Part shown: positions 25,204 through 34,329 of the stretch, piece after piece
Numbering within the stretch: the first letter of the stretch is position 1
Layout: each line of letters starts with the position of its first letter
Assembly: GCA_017552435.1 (NCBI GenBank)
Contig: JAFZPZ010000027.1
Coordinates: 20,544-84,543 of the forward strand
DNA length: 64,000 bases
Direction of reading: 5' to 3'
Source of the DNA: Bacteroidaceae bacterium
GTDB taxonomy: Bacteria; Bacteroidota; Bacteroidia; Bacteroidales; Bacteroidaceae
Notes under the pieces: generated by a model
Told to the model about the DNA's origin: nothing
What the model saw: the letters and a program-made list of their open reading frames with translations, nothing else
Databases searched by the model: none
Translations under genes and position numbers: made by a program

Positions 25204-25795
25204 ATCCTTCTTGCTTGAGCCAAGCCAGCGCCTCGGGGAGCGCGTGCTTGAGCTTTTCGATGCTCTTCAGCGAGTCGTGGAGCGTGATGATGCTGCCGTT
25301 GCGCGTGTAGCGCTTGATGTTGTTCAGGACGTCCTCTGCTGTGAGCAGGCGGCTGTAGTCGCGCGTCACGACATCCCACATCACCACCTTGTATCCGCAG
25401 TAGCGAATCACGCGATACTGTACCATCCCTATCCATCCGTGCGGCGGTCGGAAGAGCTTGGTGTGGAGCAGGTCGTCGGCCCGCTTGGCATTGGACAGAT
25501 AGGTCCATGGCGTGTGACGTGCTCCGGAGAGGTGGCTGTAGGTGTGGTTGCCGATGCCATGCCCACGCCTCTTCACTTCCTCGGCCAGGTGCGGGTACTT
25601 CTCGACATTCTCGCCCACCATGAAGAACGTCGCCTTGACCCCGAAGCGATCCAGCGTGTCGAGGATGAAGGGCGTGGCCTCGGGGATGGGGCCGTCGTCG
25701 AAGGTGAGGAACACCGCTTTCCTGTCCGGGTCTATCCGCCACAGCGCGTGCGGATAGAACCATCGGAAGATCTTAGGGGGCTGCTCGATGAACAC
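25181..25795 (-). CDS. Polysaccharide deacetylase (NodB domain)
   Basis: This is a 204-residue NodB-type metal-dependent carbohydrate deacetylase. It has the catalytic/metal motif FLTFDDGP (about residues 29-36), the zinc-binding HTYSH (about 83-87), RPPHGWIG in motif 3 and LHDS near the C-terminus with the final His. There is no clear signal peptide, so its location is uncertain. Possible substrates are peptidoglycan or surface glycans. It lies between a DUF2723 protein and queG, overlapping queG by 23 nt. A heptamer array separates it from the DUF2723 gene. Confidence 0.9.
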   Translation of the reverse strand: MFIEQPPKIFRWFYPHALWRIDPDRKAVFLTFDDGPIPEATPFILDTLDRFGVKATFFMVGENVEKYPHLAEEVKRRGHGIGNHTYSHLSGARHTPWTYLSNAKRADDLLHTKLFRPPHGWIGMVQYRVIRYCGYKVVMWDVVTRDYSRLLTAEDVLNNIKRYTRNGSIITLHDSLKSIEKLKHALPEALAWLKQEGYEFRVIE

Positions 25796-25798
25796 TAC

Positions 25799-25836
25799 TC
25801 TATTTACTATTTAACGATTTACTATTTACTATTTAT
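25799..25836. repeat. Heptamer array between the deacetylase and DUF2723 genes
   Basis: ATTTACT-type units (about five, one diverged) cover the gap and the stop region of the DUF2723 gene. Confidence 0.8.
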
Positions 25837-28800
25837 AGCGTATCGTCATCGTACTCATCATATTCCTCCTCGGTGTCGTCGTCCGGGGCACTCATGCCTA
25901 CACTGCCATAGAGGCGAGCCTGGAGGAGCTGGTTGTAGAGGTCGAGCTGCTTGGTGAGCTCAATTGTCTTGTCGCTGCCAGCACTTCCCAGAACGCCCAG
26001 GGCGCTGTGCATCTGGTACAGGTAGTACATGCAGTCCTTCTCGCTGATCAAGAGTATTTTGTTGGGAAGGCTCAGGTACCACTCCAGATATTCGGCAGCC
26101 TGGACGGCTACGGGATATGCGATGTCGCAGGCCTCCTTCTTGCCGCCGATGATGCACCAGACGCGGGCCAGTTCCAGCGAACCGCTGCCGTAGCTATGGG
26201 GAACAGTCGTGGGCGGGATGGCTTGCTCGGCCTTAGCCACAACCGCGGCGGCCTTGTCGTTCTTGCCCTCCTGCACGAGGCGCGAAGCCAGCTGTGCGAA
26301 GATGCGACGGTGAGTGGCGCACATGCGCATGACGGTCTCGTCGAGGTAGATGCCCGGCTTGTCGATGCCGCCGAAGGTGAAGCGCGTCATCAGGTTCTCG
26401 TACATCTTCTCCGTGTCGATGGTCTTGCCGCTCTTTGCCGTGTTGAACGGCGTGATGCGATAGACGAGACCCTCCTGTACGAAGAAGTCCTGAACCGTGC
26501 CCTTGTTCTCGGGACCAACCGTCATAGCCATGTAGATGGGACGTTCCCAGTTGCACTGGTCGATCATCTCGTACATCATCATCTCGCTCTTATAGACGGC
26601 ACGTTTGCCCTTCAGGCTGATGTGCATTTTGTCGGGGATACTGTCGGCAGCTATCATCATACCGCTGCGACGGACAGCCTCCTTGTCGATGGTGAGGACG
26701 ATGCTGTCGGTGGGGATGAAGCGCAGTTCCGGGTTGTCGTTGAGCACCCACTTGTCGATGATGTTCCGCAGCTCGTACGGGTCATCGCCCAGCAGCTGGT
26801 GCAGCATGACAGGATCATCCTGGTACGATGCGATGAGGCGCTCCAGAGTGCCCGGACGGACTGAGACGCCCTCGCGGGTGCCGGCCACGTACTGCAGACG
26901 GCTCCAGTGGATGGGCACAGCGGGACTGTCGTATGCCGGGCGCTTCATCTGGTCGATGTACCAGTCGGTCTGCAGATAGGAGAGGTTGCAGACGCGGGCA
27001 TCGGTACGGAAGCCCTCGGTCTCCTGTGCGTACCACAGGGGGAACGTGTCGTTGTCTCCGTTGGTATAGATGATGGGGAAGCGTGTCTGGTCGAGCGACT
27101 CCAGGTAGTTGCGGCCGAAGTCGCGGCAGGCATAGCGTCCGCTGCGGTCGTGGTCGTCCCACGTCTGGCCTGCCATCTGGATGGGTACCAGGACGCAGAG
27201 GCAGCTGAGCAGAGCACAAACCTTCTCGTTCTTGAGGAGCTTCTGCAGGTAATAGGCGATGCCAGCCACGCCGAGGCCGACCCAGATTGCGTAGGCATAG
27301 AAGGAACCGGCGTAGGCGTAGTCACGTTCGCGCGGCTGCATCGGTGTTTGGTTCAGGTAGAGCACGATGGCCAGACCCGTCATGAAGAAGAGGAAGAAGA
27401 CGATGCCGAACTGCTTCTCGCCTTCGCCCAGGGCCTTCGCGTTGCCCACGTTTCTCTCCTCGTTCCGGAAGAGCTGCCACAGCAGACCGATGAGGCCCAG
27501 CAACAGTGGCAGACAGTAGAAGACATTGTGGCCCTTGTTCTCGCGCAGCTCGCTGGGCAGCTTGCTCTGGTCACCCAGTCGCATGTTGTCCAGGAACGGG
27601 ATGCCCGTAATCCAGTTGCCGTGCTCCCATTCGCCGTTGCCCTGCTGGTCGTTCTGTCGTCCTGCGAAGTTCCACATGAAGTAGCGCCAGTACATGAAGT
27701 TGACTTGATAGCTCAGGAAGAAGCGCAGGTTCTCCAGCTGGGTCGGTGTCTTTATCTGCACCATCTCGCCGCAACGCTCGTAGCTCTTCACGGTGCCCTT
27801 CACGCCGCCCATCCAGCTCTCGTAGGCGCTGGAATGTGCCTCGCTGTACATGCGGGGGAAGAACATGTTCTGCTGATAGATGTATTCGGTCTTGTGGCGC
27901 TGAATCTCATAGCGGTCGGGCTCATCGGGTGTCTGCTTCTCCTTACGCTGATAGACGGGATCGCCCTTCTCGCTGACGGGTACGCAGTAGTTGCCGTCGG
28001 GCTTGAGCAGCACCTGGCTGGTATATGCTGGTCCGTAGAGGAGTGGACGGTCGCCGTACTGTTCGCGGCTCAGGTAGGTGCCCAGAGTGAAGATGTCCTC
28101 GGGCGAGTTCTGGTCCATCGGCGTATTGGCCGAGCTGCGGATGACGATGACCGCATACGAGCTGTAGCCTATCATGATCATCAGCATGCACAGCAGGGAG
28201 GTGTTCATCAGGCGCGCCGTCACGACATGCTTGCCATCTCGCTTCCATCCGAGGGCGAAGTATAGCAGAGCCAGCACCACGACACCGCAGAGGATGCTCG
28301 TCCAGCCATAGCCGTAGAACGGGATGCCCAGCATGCCCACGCTCAGCAGATAGGAGAGCGTCATGCGCATACGGCTCTTCTGCTTAATGGTTTCCCAAAT
28401 GCTCCAGAGCACAATGCCCACGAGCAGGAAGATATAGACGATGACGCCGGTGTTGAAAGGCATGCTGAGGCTGTTGACAAAGAGCAGCTCGAACCATCCG
28501 CCCACCTTCACGATGCCCGGCACGATGCCATAGAGTACAGCGGCAATGAGCACGCCGCTGCCTGCCAGCGAGAGCAATGCGCCCTTCATCGTGGCATTCC
28601 TGACTTTTCTATAGTAGAAGATAAGCACCAGGGCGGGCAGACAGAGCAGATTCAGCAGGTGAACGCCGATGCTCAGACCCGTCAGGTATGCAATCAGGAT
28701 GAGCCAGCGGTCGCTGCCCGGCTCGTCTGCATGGTCCTCCCACTTCAGCATCAGCCAGAAGACTACGGCTGTGAAGAGGCTGCTGTAGGCATAGACCTCA

Positions 28801-29231
28801 CCCTCCACAGCGCTGAACCAGAACGTGTCGCTGAAGGTATAAACCAATGCGCCAGTCAGCGCACTTGCCTCGATTGTAATCAACTGTGCCAGGTTTTGTA
28901 CCTGCCCGTTCCTACCCACCAGTTTGCGCGCCAGATGGCTGATGCTCCAGAAAAGGAACATGATGCAAGCTGCGCTAAAGAGGGCGCTCATCATGTTGAC
29001 CATGAGGGCAACCTTTGTCGGGTCGCTGACGAACTGCGTGAAGAGGTTGGCCGTCAGCATGAAGAACGGTGCCCCAGGCGGGTGACCGACTTCCAGCTTG
29101 TATGCTGTTGTGATGAACTCTGGGCAATCCCAGAAACTGGCCGTGGGCTCTACAGTGCTGCAATAGACGTAGGCCGCGATGGCGAATGTGAGCCAACCCA
29201 TCAGGTTGTCCACCAGTCTAAAATGTTTCAT
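25833..29231 (-). CDS. Large DUF2723 membrane protein (TMEM260-like, putative glycosyltransferase)
   Basis: This 1132-residue inner-membrane protein belongs to the DUF2723 family, which in animals includes the O-mannosyltransferase TMEM260. The N-terminal half has about a dozen membrane segments, with the conserved ASFWDCPEFITTAYKLEVGH and GHPPGAPFF near residues 31-58. These contain the acidic residue expected in GT-C type enzymes. A second conserved block, TPMQPRERDYAYAGSFYAYA, lies near residues 635-655. The C-terminal third is soluble with helical repeats and an acidic tail. Bacteroidetes glycosylate many exported proteins, so protein O-glycosylation is a reasonable inference. A -7 box lies at 29274-29281. 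Confidence 0.88.
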   Translation of the reverse strand: MKHFRLVDNLMGWLTFAIAAYVYCSTVEPTASFWDCPEFITTAYKLEVGHPPGAPFFMLTANLFTQFVSDPTKVALMVNMMSALFSAACIMFLFWSISHLARKLVGRNGQVQNLAQLITIEASALTGALVYTFSDTFWFSAVEGEVYAYSSLFTAVVFWLMLKWEDHADEPGSDRWLILIAYLTGLSIGVHLLNLLCLPALVLIFYYRKVRNATMKGALLSLAGSGVLIAAVLYGIVPGIVKVGGWFELLFVNSLSMPFNTGVIVYIFLLVGIVLWSIWETIKQKSRMRMTLSYLLSVGMLGIPFYGYGWTSILCGVVVLALLYFALGWKRDGKHVVTARLMNTSLLCMLMIMIGYSSYAVIVIRSSANTPMDQNSPEDIFTLGTYLSREQYGDRPLLYGPAYTSQVLLKPDGNYCVPVSEKGDPVYQRKEKQTPDEPDRYEIQRHKTEYIYQQNMFFPRMYSEAHSSAYESWMGGVKGTVKSYERCGEMVQIKTPTQLENLRFFLSYQVNFMYWRYFMWNFAGRQNDQQGNGEWEHGNWITGIPFLDNMRLGDQSKLPSELRENKGHNVFYCLPLLLGLIGLLWQLFRNEERNVGNAKALGEGEKQFGIVFFLFFMTGLAIVLYLNQTPMQPRERDYAYAGSFYAYAIWVGLGVAGIAYYLQKLLKNEKVCALLSCLCVLVPIQMAGQTWDDHDRSGRYACRDFGRNYLESLDQTRFPIIYTNGDNDTFPLWYAQETEGFRTDARVCNLSYLQTDWYIDQMKRPAYDSPAVPIHWSRLQYVAGTREGVSVRPGTLERLIASYQDDPVMLHQLLGDDPYELRNIIDKWVLNDNPELRFIPTDSIVLTIDKEAVRRSGMMIAADSIPDKMHISLKGKRAVYKSEMMMYEMIDQCNWERPIYMAMTVGPENKGTVQDFFVQEGLVYRITPFNTAKSGKTIDTEKMYENLMTRFTFGGIDKPGIYLDETVMRMCATHRRIFAQLASRLVQEGKNDKAAAVVAKAEQAIPPTTVPHSYGSGSLELARVWCIIGGKKEACDIAYPVAVQAAEYLEWYLSLPNKILLISEKDCMYYLYQMHSALGVLGSAGSDKTIELTKQLDLYNQLLQARLYGSVGMSAPDDDTEEEYDEYDDDTL

Positions 29232-29273
29232 TCCGTATACTTAATATTATATAGACTCTTGCTTTTGCGGCTG

Positions 29274-29281
29274 CAAAGGTA
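29274..29281 (-). promoter_or_regulatory. Bacteroidetes-type -7 box for the DUF2723 gene
   Basis: The reverse complement reads TACCTTTG followed by CAG, about 43 nt upstream of the start codon. Confidence 0.6.
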
Positions 29282-29287
29282 CAAAAA

Positions 29288-29340
29288 AAAGTTAAGAGTT
29301 AAGAGTGATGAGTTAAGAATTAAGGATTAAGCGTAAGAAT
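29288..29340. repeat. Heptamer array between the GH35 and DUF2723 genes
   Basis: About seven units of AGAGTTA/AGAATTA/AGGATTA type fill the gap after the GH35 stop codon. Confidence 0.8.
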
Positions 29341-29349
29341 TAGTGTTTT

Positions 29350-31719
29350 TTAATACACATATACCTTGAAGTTCTTGATGCTGCCGGGCGCACCCTGCTC
29401 GGCACGGGGCAGGTATTCGAGGGCTTTAACATCTTGTTCAGAGCCGAGGTCGATGACGAGGAGATGAGGCGTTGAGGCACCCTTCTCCGTCTGCCAATAG
29501 GTTGACTCCTGCAGGTCGAAGACCTTATCGCCCATGTGGTTGCCGTTCTCCTCCTCAGAGTTGGCGTACTTCGTTTTCCACGGCTCGCGACTGATGCGCT
29601 TGCCGTCAGTGTCCTGCAGATAGAGCTCTGCAATGGCTACGCGGTCGCCGTCCTTCTGGGTAGAGAGGCACTCAATGGCGAGGTAGCGACCCTTGGCGGT
29701 CTTATTGAATTGGATGGTCTGCCAACCGTTACCAGCCTTGAAAGCTCCTGTGGCTACAGGAGTTGCACTATTCAGGTCAGGCTTGTCGCCAATGTTATTG
29801 TGCTTGTTGCTCTTCTCGAGTTGAAGCTTGTTGAGTTCAGGCTCAGCCTGTCCCCAGACAACGGCCTCCTTAGGACCTACGATATCGTGCACGATGATTT
29901 CGTTCTTGCCTTTCTTCAGCCAGCAGCCAGGCACATAGAGCGTCTGTTGCGGACCGATGCTCCAAAAACGCCCCATAGCATGCCCGTTCACATAGACTTG
30001 GCCCTTACCCCATGTCTCGAAGTTCAGGAACGTGTCGCCCACCTTCTTCAGTTCAAAGTAACCGCGGTAGTAGCCACGTCCACCCATATACTCTTTATCA
30101 CTTATGGTTGCAAACAAGTCCTGATAGCCCTTAATAACATCGCCAGTTATGACCTCGTCAAGTACTTCCTTGGCTGTTTCGTAGTCATCGGGGTAGGTGT
30201 AATTGTACCATGTCTTTGGTTTCCACACCACCTCGCAGTTATCGATGTCAGCAGTAATCGTCACATCACCCACGATACCTTTGAAGTCCTTGATGGCGCG
30301 ACCGAAGTTGATGCGCCCCATACCCTCGATGAAAATCATCATGACCATGCCCTTTTTCACGGGAGGCAACGTGAGGCTTTTCTCATTCTTTACACGGTCA
30401 ATCTTTCCAATGTACTTACCTTCAATGAAGACCTGTGCATAGTCGTGGCACTCAGCGGTGAGCACACTCTGTGTAGGAATATCGGGAAGGATAGTACAAT
30501 AGGCCATCATGCCCCAACCCATGTCCATCTCCTCGAATGTCTTAATGTCACCAGTCTCATGTTTCTCGCTTGCTGCAAACATGGGTGCAAACTCTTTCAG
30601 TTCGAACTTTGGTATCGTGATGATGGGCATGGGAGCCTTGGGAACGGCAGGCAGTTTCTTGTCACTGTATTTCTGCATCATCTTGCGCAGTTCCCAGAAC
30701 TTCGGCGTGGCGAGGCCATACTCGTTGATGGGAGCGTCATAGTCGTAAGAGGTAACGTCGGGTGCAAAGCCGGGTGAGTTAGCGCCTGCCCAATGGCCGA
30801 AACTAGTTCCTCCATGCGTCATATAGAGCGAGAAGCTGATGCCCTTCGAGAGCATTTCGTCCATACCATCGACCATATCCTTGGCAGGACGTGTCTCGTG
30901 GCGTGCACCCCACTTGTCGAACCAGCCGCTCCAGAACTCAGAGCACATCTTCGGGGCGTTTGGGCGCAGCTCGCCTAGGCGACGGAACTGGTCGTCGATG
31001 TTGGCACCCGTGCCGAAGTTCATCGTCCAGGTGAGGTTGTCGAGGCCGTTTTTCTCAAAGTTGCTGCTCCAGTCGCACTGGAAAAGTGTCAGTTCTTTGC
31101 CGTAGATAGAACGGAGGCAGTCGCGAATTTCGCTGACGTACGGTTTATCCTCGCCATACGAACCGTATTCGTTCTCTACCTGCATCATGATGATGGGACC
31201 ACCGTTTTGGATGGTGAGAGGACGGAGCTGTTCGCCCACCTTCTCCTCGAATATCTTTACGCGCTCCATGAAGTAAGGGTCGCGTTCACGCAGTTTGATG
31301 TCCTTCTTCTTGAGCAACCACCAGGGAAGGCCGCCCATCTCCCACTCGGCGCAAACGTAGGGCCCAGGGCGCACGATGACATACATGCCGTTCTTCTGTG
31401 CTAGTCGGCAGAACTCGGCAATGTCGTTATTGTCCGTAAAGTCGAACACGCCCTCTTGCTGCTCGTGGATGTTCCAAAAGATGTAGATGCACACGGCGTT
31501 CATGCCCAATGACTTGCACATCTGAATACGGTGCTCCCAATAGGGACGCGGAATGCGGGGGTAATGAATCTCGGCAGCCTTCACAATGAAGGGCTGGCCG
31601 TTCAACAGGAATGTCTTGTCGCCCATTGTAAAGGTGCCGGACGTGTTGTCTGCCTGCATCGGGGAGGATGCAACGAACAACAAGGCAGCAAGAGCGAAAT
31701 AACGGAATAAGTTTTTCAT
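29350..31719 (-). CDS. Beta-galactosidase, glycoside hydrolase family 35, with C-terminal discoidin-like domain
   Basis: This is an exported GH35 beta-galactosidase of 789 residues with a signal peptide ending near MQA (residue 23). The catalytic domain has NGQPFIVKAAEIHYPRIPRP, RPGPYVCAEWEMGGLPWWLL, the acid/base Glu in QVENEYGSYG and the nucleophile Glu in MCSEFWSGWFDKWGA. Beta-sandwich domains follow. The last about 150 residues (TGAFKAGNGWQ to the end) look like an F5/8 or CBM32 galactose-binding domain. It lies 15 nt downstream of the GH30 gene. Together they suggest breakdown of beta-galactan side chains of plant arabinogalactan. Confidence 0.93.
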   Translation of the reverse strand: MKNLFRYFALAALLFVASSPMQADNTSGTFTMGDKTFLLNGQPFIVKAAEIHYPRIPRPYWEHRIQMCKSLGMNAVCIYIFWNIHEQQEGVFDFTDNNDIAEFCRLAQKNGMYVIVRPGPYVCAEWEMGGLPWWLLKKKDIKLRERDPYFMERVKIFEEKVGEQLRPLTIQNGGPIIMMQVENEYGSYGEDKPYVSEIRDCLRSIYGKELTLFQCDWSSNFEKNGLDNLTWTMNFGTGANIDDQFRRLGELRPNAPKMCSEFWSGWFDKWGARHETRPAKDMVDGMDEMLSKGISFSLYMTHGGTSFGHWAGANSPGFAPDVTSYDYDAPINEYGLATPKFWELRKMMQKYSDKKLPAVPKAPMPIITIPKFELKEFAPMFAASEKHETGDIKTFEEMDMGWGMMAYCTILPDIPTQSVLTAECHDYAQVFIEGKYIGKIDRVKNEKSLTLPPVKKGMVMMIFIEGMGRINFGRAIKDFKGIVGDVTITADIDNCEVVWKPKTWYNYTYPDDYETAKEVLDEVITGDVIKGYQDLFATISDKEYMGGRGYYRGYFELKKVGDTFLNFETWGKGQVYVNGHAMGRFWSIGPQQTLYVPGCWLKKGKNEIIVHDIVGPKEAVVWGQAEPELNKLQLEKSNKHNNIGDKPDLNSATPVATGAFKAGNGWQTIQFNKTAKGRYLAIECLSTQKDGDRVAIAELYLQDTDGKRISREPWKTKYANSEEENGNHMGDKVFDLQESTYWQTEKGASTPHLLVIDLGSEQDVKALEYLPRAEQGAPGSIKNFKVYVY

Positions 31720-31733
31720 ATAGCTTTAATATT

Positions 31734-33242
31734 TTATAATGATACAAACGTGGTGATGCTGCGGGGTGGCAATGATATTCTACCTTTACAGGGAGTGAGG
31801 GGCTTCAGTGTCTCGCCTTCGGCATCGCTGGTGCGATAGGGCTGCCATTTGTTCTTTTTCTTATAGACAGAGAATGAGAATGGCTTTTCCTGCTGACTAT
31901 AGTTGATGACGACGACTACCCACGAGTTGTCCTTGTTCTGGAAGGCAGAGGCCATCAGACCGTAGGGGTCTTCTTCCTGATCGGAGGTGATGTTGTAGCG
32001 CACGGCACCCGGACGCACGAAGCGGCTGTAGTTGCCCAGTGCCCAGAGGAGACGGCTGTCGCGGCCACGGTGCTCACGGTCATAGACGCGGATGAGCCCG
32101 TCCTTGTAGTCGGCACCGCAGGCACGCCACCACGACCAGCTTCGGGCGTTGGCGTAACAGAGGTCATGATGGATGATGCGTGCCACATAGAGGGCCGTCT
32201 TCATGGTGAAGTCGTAGCCACCGCCGCCGCCTATCTCCTTGTCATTGCTCATGATGCAGATTTCCGACTGCCAGAACCCTACGCCGTACTTCTTGAGTTC
32301 GTCGCGCAACAGGAGGCGAATTTTCTTCATGTAATCGACGGGCGTGTTTGTCCAGTAGCTATGGGCCAGTTGGAGCCGAGGCACCAGCGGCGTGTCGCCA
32401 AGATAGGAGGCGGTGCTGTCCTTCGACCAGAATGCGGTGATGCCATTAGCGCGCTCCCAAGAGGTGTCATGGATGCCAAGCAGGCAGCGGAGGTCGCTGG
32501 ACTCGTCCACTACGATCTGCGTCTTTAGTCCGCGTTCCGTGAAAGCCTGGCTGGCAAGGCGTGCCACGCGGGCTATCTCCCTGTTTGTGGCAGGCGATCC
32601 TTCCTGCTTGGGCCCCTGCCAATTCCAGCTGCCGTCGGGTTCATTCACCGGCGAGAGGTAATCGATGTGAATTCCATGTTCGCGCTCCAAGCCGCCGATA
32701 GACTCTGCCATGAACTGTGCGAAGGCATCGTAGCACTCGGGGCGCAGGTTCAGCGTGCCGCCCCTGCCCGTATTGGTAGCCAGCCCGTTGGCGGTAAAAT
32801 GAACAGGCGGCGAGTTGAGGAAAGCCAGCAGATAGGGTACGCCCCGTTCCTTGGCCATCTTGAGGAAACGCACTTGCCCCGCTTGGCGAGTCCAATCATA
32901 AATGCCGTCAGCCTTCAGAAAGCACTCGGTACGTGTTCCTTTATTGATATAGGATGAATCGCCTTGCTCACTACTGCCTGCCCCAAGGTTGAAACGCCAC
33001 AGCGAAAGCCCGATGCCCTGGGGCTGGCCATTCTCGTCGCACTCGGTGGAGAAAAGCCAGTCAGCAATCTGCCTTTGCGCATCCTCCTCTGGCCATAGTC
33101 CGATGTTCAGCATAGACCAAGCATCCGAGGCTCCGAAGTGCTCAATGGTCTGTTCTGGATGTTGGGTGTCTATGACATAAGTCTGTCCCGCAGCTGTTAT
33201 GGTCGTCAGCATCAGGAACAAAGTGGCTTGTAGAGATTTCAT
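31734..33242 (-). CDS. Glycoside hydrolase family 30, probably endo-beta-1,6-galactanase type
   Basis: This is a secreted GH30 enzyme of 502 residues (signal peptide about residues 1-19, TAAGQ). The start of the barrel, QTIEHFGASDAWSM, the acid/base Glu in YLSPVNEPDGSWNW and the nucleophile Glu in GFWQSEICIM are visible. The C-terminal beta-domain ends in SLPPRSITTFVSL. The overall pattern, including IGLSLWRFNLGAGSSEQG, is like GH30 subfamily 5 endo-beta-1,6-galactanases, though the subfamily call is by eye. The downstream GH35 beta-galactosidase fits action on type II arabinogalactan. Confidence 0.88.
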   Translation of the reverse strand: MKSLQATLFLMLTTITAAGQTYVIDTQHPEQTIEHFGASDAWSMLNIGLWPEEDAQRQIADWLFSTECDENGQPQGIGLSLWRFNLGAGSSEQGDSSYINKGTRTECFLKADGIYDWTRQAGQVRFLKMAKERGVPYLLAFLNSPPVHFTANGLATNTGRGGTLNLRPECYDAFAQFMAESIGGLEREHGIHIDYLSPVNEPDGSWNWQGPKQEGSPATNREIARVARLASQAFTERGLKTQIVVDESSDLRCLLGIHDTSWERANGITAFWSKDSTASYLGDTPLVPRLQLAHSYWTNTPVDYMKKIRLLLRDELKKYGVGFWQSEICIMSNDKEIGGGGGYDFTMKTALYVARIIHHDLCYANARSWSWWRACGADYKDGLIRVYDREHRGRDSRLLWALGNYSRFVRPGAVRYNITSDQEEDPYGLMASAFQNKDNSWVVVVINYSQQEKPFSFSVYKKKNKWQPYRTSDAEGETLKPLTPCKGRISLPPRSITTFVSL

Positions 33243-33263
33243 AACGATGAAAATGATGCTTTT

Positions 33264-34172
33264 TTATGGTTTCCGGAGTACCCATTCCCGATAGGTGCCA
33301 ATGCCAGCATTGCCGGAGTCATAACCCAGATATCCCAAGATGATATTGGCGACAAACTGCTCAGGCAGGAACCAGAACATCAGCCTTGCCACCATAGGCC
33401 GCTTCATAATCTTTGCAGCCTTGCGCTCTAGACGCTTGAGGTCGGGAAGCGTCTCGCGAGTGTAATCCGTGGATTTCTCCAGTTTCAGTCCGCAATTGGC
33501 GTAGTGGGCATTCAGTTCCTCGAGCGACTCAATCATCGCCGCTGCACCGCCTTTTGATAGTAGGGTAATAACCTTCTGGAGATATGGGTCATATGTCTCA
33601 AACCTGTCGCTGAGGGCGTAGTCATAGACGACAACCACACCACCTGGCTTCAGAACACGGCAGACCTCGCGATAGATTTTTTCCTTGTCAGTATTATGTA
33701 CGATGGTCTCGAAGGCATAAAGTACGTCTACCGAGTTATCCTCTAACTGATGGAGCGAACTGTAGTCTTGCTGGAAGGTGGTGACGTTGGCGGGCACATC
33801 CTTTGTCTTCAGGGGATATAGGTCGAAGCCGATGAAGCGGGCATCGGGATAACAGTGAGCTAGATACAGCAGGTTGGCTCCCCGTCCGTAGCCCAGTTCT
33901 ACCACCACGTCGCCGGGCTTGATAAAATTCGAGACCGAGTCGGGCTGGTGATACACATCTTCGTCTGTGAAGTAGCCGTTCTTAGCAATTCGAAAGTGCA
34001 TAAAGCCATCCTGCGAGTGGAAACGTTTATAGGCCCATTCGTTGATTTTAAAATAGGAGCGAATTTGTTCAATGGAATTCTTCTCGCCTTGAATGAACTT
34101 GCCTAGGTTGATGAACTTCGCCATCTCGTCGATTTTGGCGTGCAGTAGAAACAGACTGTAGTTAGGATTCAT
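33264..34172 (-). CDS. Class I SAM-dependent methyltransferase
   Basis: This is a soluble methyltransferase with the SAM-binding motif VVELGYGRGANLLYLAHCYP (about residues 93-112 from this start) and motif II/post-I ARFIGFDLYP. LYAFETIVHNTDKEKIYREV and LKPGGVVVVYDYALSDRF complete the Rossmann core. The substrate is unknown; the C-terminal region is alpha-helical and partly hydrophobic. The frame extends to 34214, but a -7 box (34212-34219) overlaps that upper ATG, so the ATG at 34172 is the likely start. It is divergent from the sensor-phosphatase operon. Confidence 0.87.
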   Translation of the reverse strand: MNPNYSLFLLHAKIDEMAKFINLGKFIQGEKNSIEQIRSYFKINEWAYKRFHSQDGFMHFRIAKNGYFTDEDVYHQPDSVSNFIKPGDVVVELGYGRGANLLYLAHCYPDARFIGFDLYPLKTKDVPANVTTFQQDYSSLHQLEDNSVDVLYAFETIVHNTDKEKIYREVCRVLKPGGVVVVYDYALSDRFETYDPYLQKVITLLSKGGAAAMIESLEELNAHYANCGLKLEKSTDYTRETLPDLKRLERKAAKIMKRPMVARLMFWFLPEQFVANIILGYLGYDSGNAGIGTYREWVLRKP

Positions 34173-34211
34173 ATTTCTGATGATTTTTCCTCTTTTTTTG
34201 AATATTTGCTG

Positions 34212-34219
34212 CAAATATA
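34212..34219 (-). promoter_or_regulatory. Bacteroidetes-type -7 box for the methyltransferase
   Basis: The reverse complement reads TATATTTG followed by CAGC. It excludes the upstream in-frame ATG as start. Confidence 0.6.
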
Positions 34220-34224
34220 CGACT

Positions 34225-34292
34225 TTTAATTCATAATTTGTAGTTCATAATTCATAATTCATAATTAATTCTTAATTCTTAACTTTTAATTC
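34225..34292. repeat. Heptamer arrays in the divergent promoter region
   Basis: CATAATT units (three perfect) and AATTCTT units lie between the divergent -7 boxes of the methyltransferase and the NRPS-operon regulator. Confidence 0.75.
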
Positions 34293-34304
34293 CTATTTTT
34301 TTTG

Positions 34305-34312
34305 TACATTTG
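34305..34312 (+). promoter_or_regulatory. Bacteroidetes-type -7 box heading the regulator-NRPS operon
   Basis: TACATTTG followed by CAG lies 17 nt before the first ATG. Up to the next clear box at 53521, eight genes follow in one direction with gaps of 0-39 nt, so it may drive about 19 kb. Confidence 0.6.
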
Positions 34313-34329
34313 CAGGCAAAATAGCAAGT

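Noticed and set aside
26907-28265. Plus-strand 452-residue frame opposite the DUF2723 gene
   Set aside because: It is an antisense shadow with no recognisable domain; the minus-strand product is a clear family member.
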